From: Caprimulgus europaeus
Lineage: Eukaryota; Chordata; Aves; Caprimulgiformes; Caprimulgidae
Length of the DNA: 64,000 bases
Reading direction: 5' to 3'
NCBI GenBank assembly: GCA_907165065.1
Contig: OU015527.1
Span: 17,311,686 to 17,375,685, forward strand
This document shows positions 63,598 to 64,000 of the stretch, piece after piece; positions within the stretch are counted from its first letter, which is position 1, and the number at the start of each line of letters is the position of its first letter. The translations under genes were made by a program, and so were the position numbers. The notes beneath the pieces were generated by a model that saw only the letters and a list, made by a program, of their open reading frames with translations, ran no database searches and was not told the origin of the DNA.

Positions 63598-63785
63598 TTA
63601 TGTTATCACAGAGGCGTTACTGATTGGCTCGGCCTTGGCCAGCGGCAGGTCCCTTCTTGTAGCCGGCTGGCATTGGCTGTGTTGGGTCGGACATGGGGGA
63701 AGCTTCTGGCAGCTTCTCTCACAGAAGCCACCCCATGTCCCCTCCCCCACTGCTACCAAAAACCTTGCCACGCAAACCCAATACA

Positions 63786-63790
63786 GTTGC
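63786..63790. repeat. Target-site duplication, right copy
   Basis: GTTGC follows the CA terminus, matching the left copy exactly. Confidence 0.88.
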
Positions 63791-64000
63791 TGATACATTA
63801 ACACTCAGCGATCGCTGGGAATAATAATATTGAAGATTTTGTCATTACCAACAGTTCCTCTCTTGATCCTTTTCTATCTCTCTTTTATTTCTCTTCAAAC
63901 ACCAAAATAGGACAACTTGTGTTGAATTCATATTTATTTCATAGTTTCTTTCATAGATTACATGTTATATCATATAATAATATAAAATAACAAAAATGAT
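63791..64000. other. AT-rich flank
   Basis: Unique sequence to the window end, with nothing recognisable. Confidence 0.5.

Larger units (their letters stand above)
62629..63785 (-). mobile_element. Solo LTR of an endogenous retrovirus (ERVL-like, avian)
   Basis: The element starts TGTGG and ends ATACA on the + strand, so it has the TG...CA termini of a retroviral LTR, and is flanked by the exact 5-bp duplication GTTGC (62624-62628 and 63786-63790). Internal retroviral genes and a second LTR are absent, so it is a solo LTR left by recombination. The minus orientation is inferred from an AATAAA signal near the 3' end in that direction (62822-62827) and two CCAAT-box sequences near the 5' end (ATTGG on + at 63623-63627 and 63672-63676). 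The 1157-bp length and 5-bp duplication fit avian ERVL-type LTRs, but ERV1 is not excluded. Intact TSD and termini point to a fairly recent insertion. Confidence 0.9.

Noticed and set aside
63101-63623. Plus-strand frames of 128, 148 and 89 codons at the right end
   Set aside because: They are translations of the antisense strand of the solo LTR and its tandem repeats, ending in poly(T)-encoded Phe runs.

Overview
The window looks like nuclear DNA from a bird, and most of it is a gene-poor, AT-rich intergenic or intronic stretch. The evidence is the repeat content. There are 5'-truncated CR1 LINEs with the avian 3' ends (tandem ATTCTRTG octamers), an avian-type solo LTR beginning TGTGGTGGGTTGACC with a 5-bp target duplication, few other interspersed repeats, and many short microsatellites and homopolymer tracts. 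The species cannot be fixed from sequence alone. There are no operons, ribosome-binding sites, rRNA or CRISPR. I found no confident protein-coding host gene on either strand: apart from LINE reverse-transcriptase fragments, the reading frames are short, overlapping and low-complexity, as expected by chance in AT-rich DNA.

Layout. 1-160 is a long (TTTTC)n microsatellite. 173-25.7 kb is mostly unique, with small low-complexity tracts, a perfect X-box-like palindrome at 13269, a 20-bp palindrome at 14540 and an imperfect stem-loop at 23924-23977. 25.74-27.64 kb is a very old, decayed CR1/L3-type LINE on the + strand, apparently interrupted by about 0.55 kb of different composition. 27.6-32.5 kb is unique. 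32515-34255 is a much younger 5'-truncated CR1 (+) whose reverse-transcriptase domain is still readable but carries a frameshift and two nonsense changes. 34.3-38.4 kb is unique and includes a homeobox-like palindrome at 35044. 38396-38922 and 39071-39259 are two more CR1 3' ends (+), the first ending in ten octamer copies. 39.3-60.2 kb is unique apart from a (GATA)n array at 44888, a possible ancient amniote repeat near 52.5 kb, poly(A)/poly(T) tracts, a G-quadruplex motif at 51319 and a perfect hairpin at 49310 just downstream of a splice-flanked open frame. 60250-60448 is a CR1 3' end on the minus strand. 62629-63785 is a solo LTR (minus) with TSD GTTGC, containing internal 45-51 bp tandem repeats.

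No set of genes works together here. The coding content belongs to retroelements, and the rest, if functional, would be regulatory or noncoding-RNA sequence. The most useful leads are the hairpins, the splice-flanked open segments, the palindromic binding-site-like motifs and the LTR minisatellite. All repeat names come from recalled family features, not from a database search.
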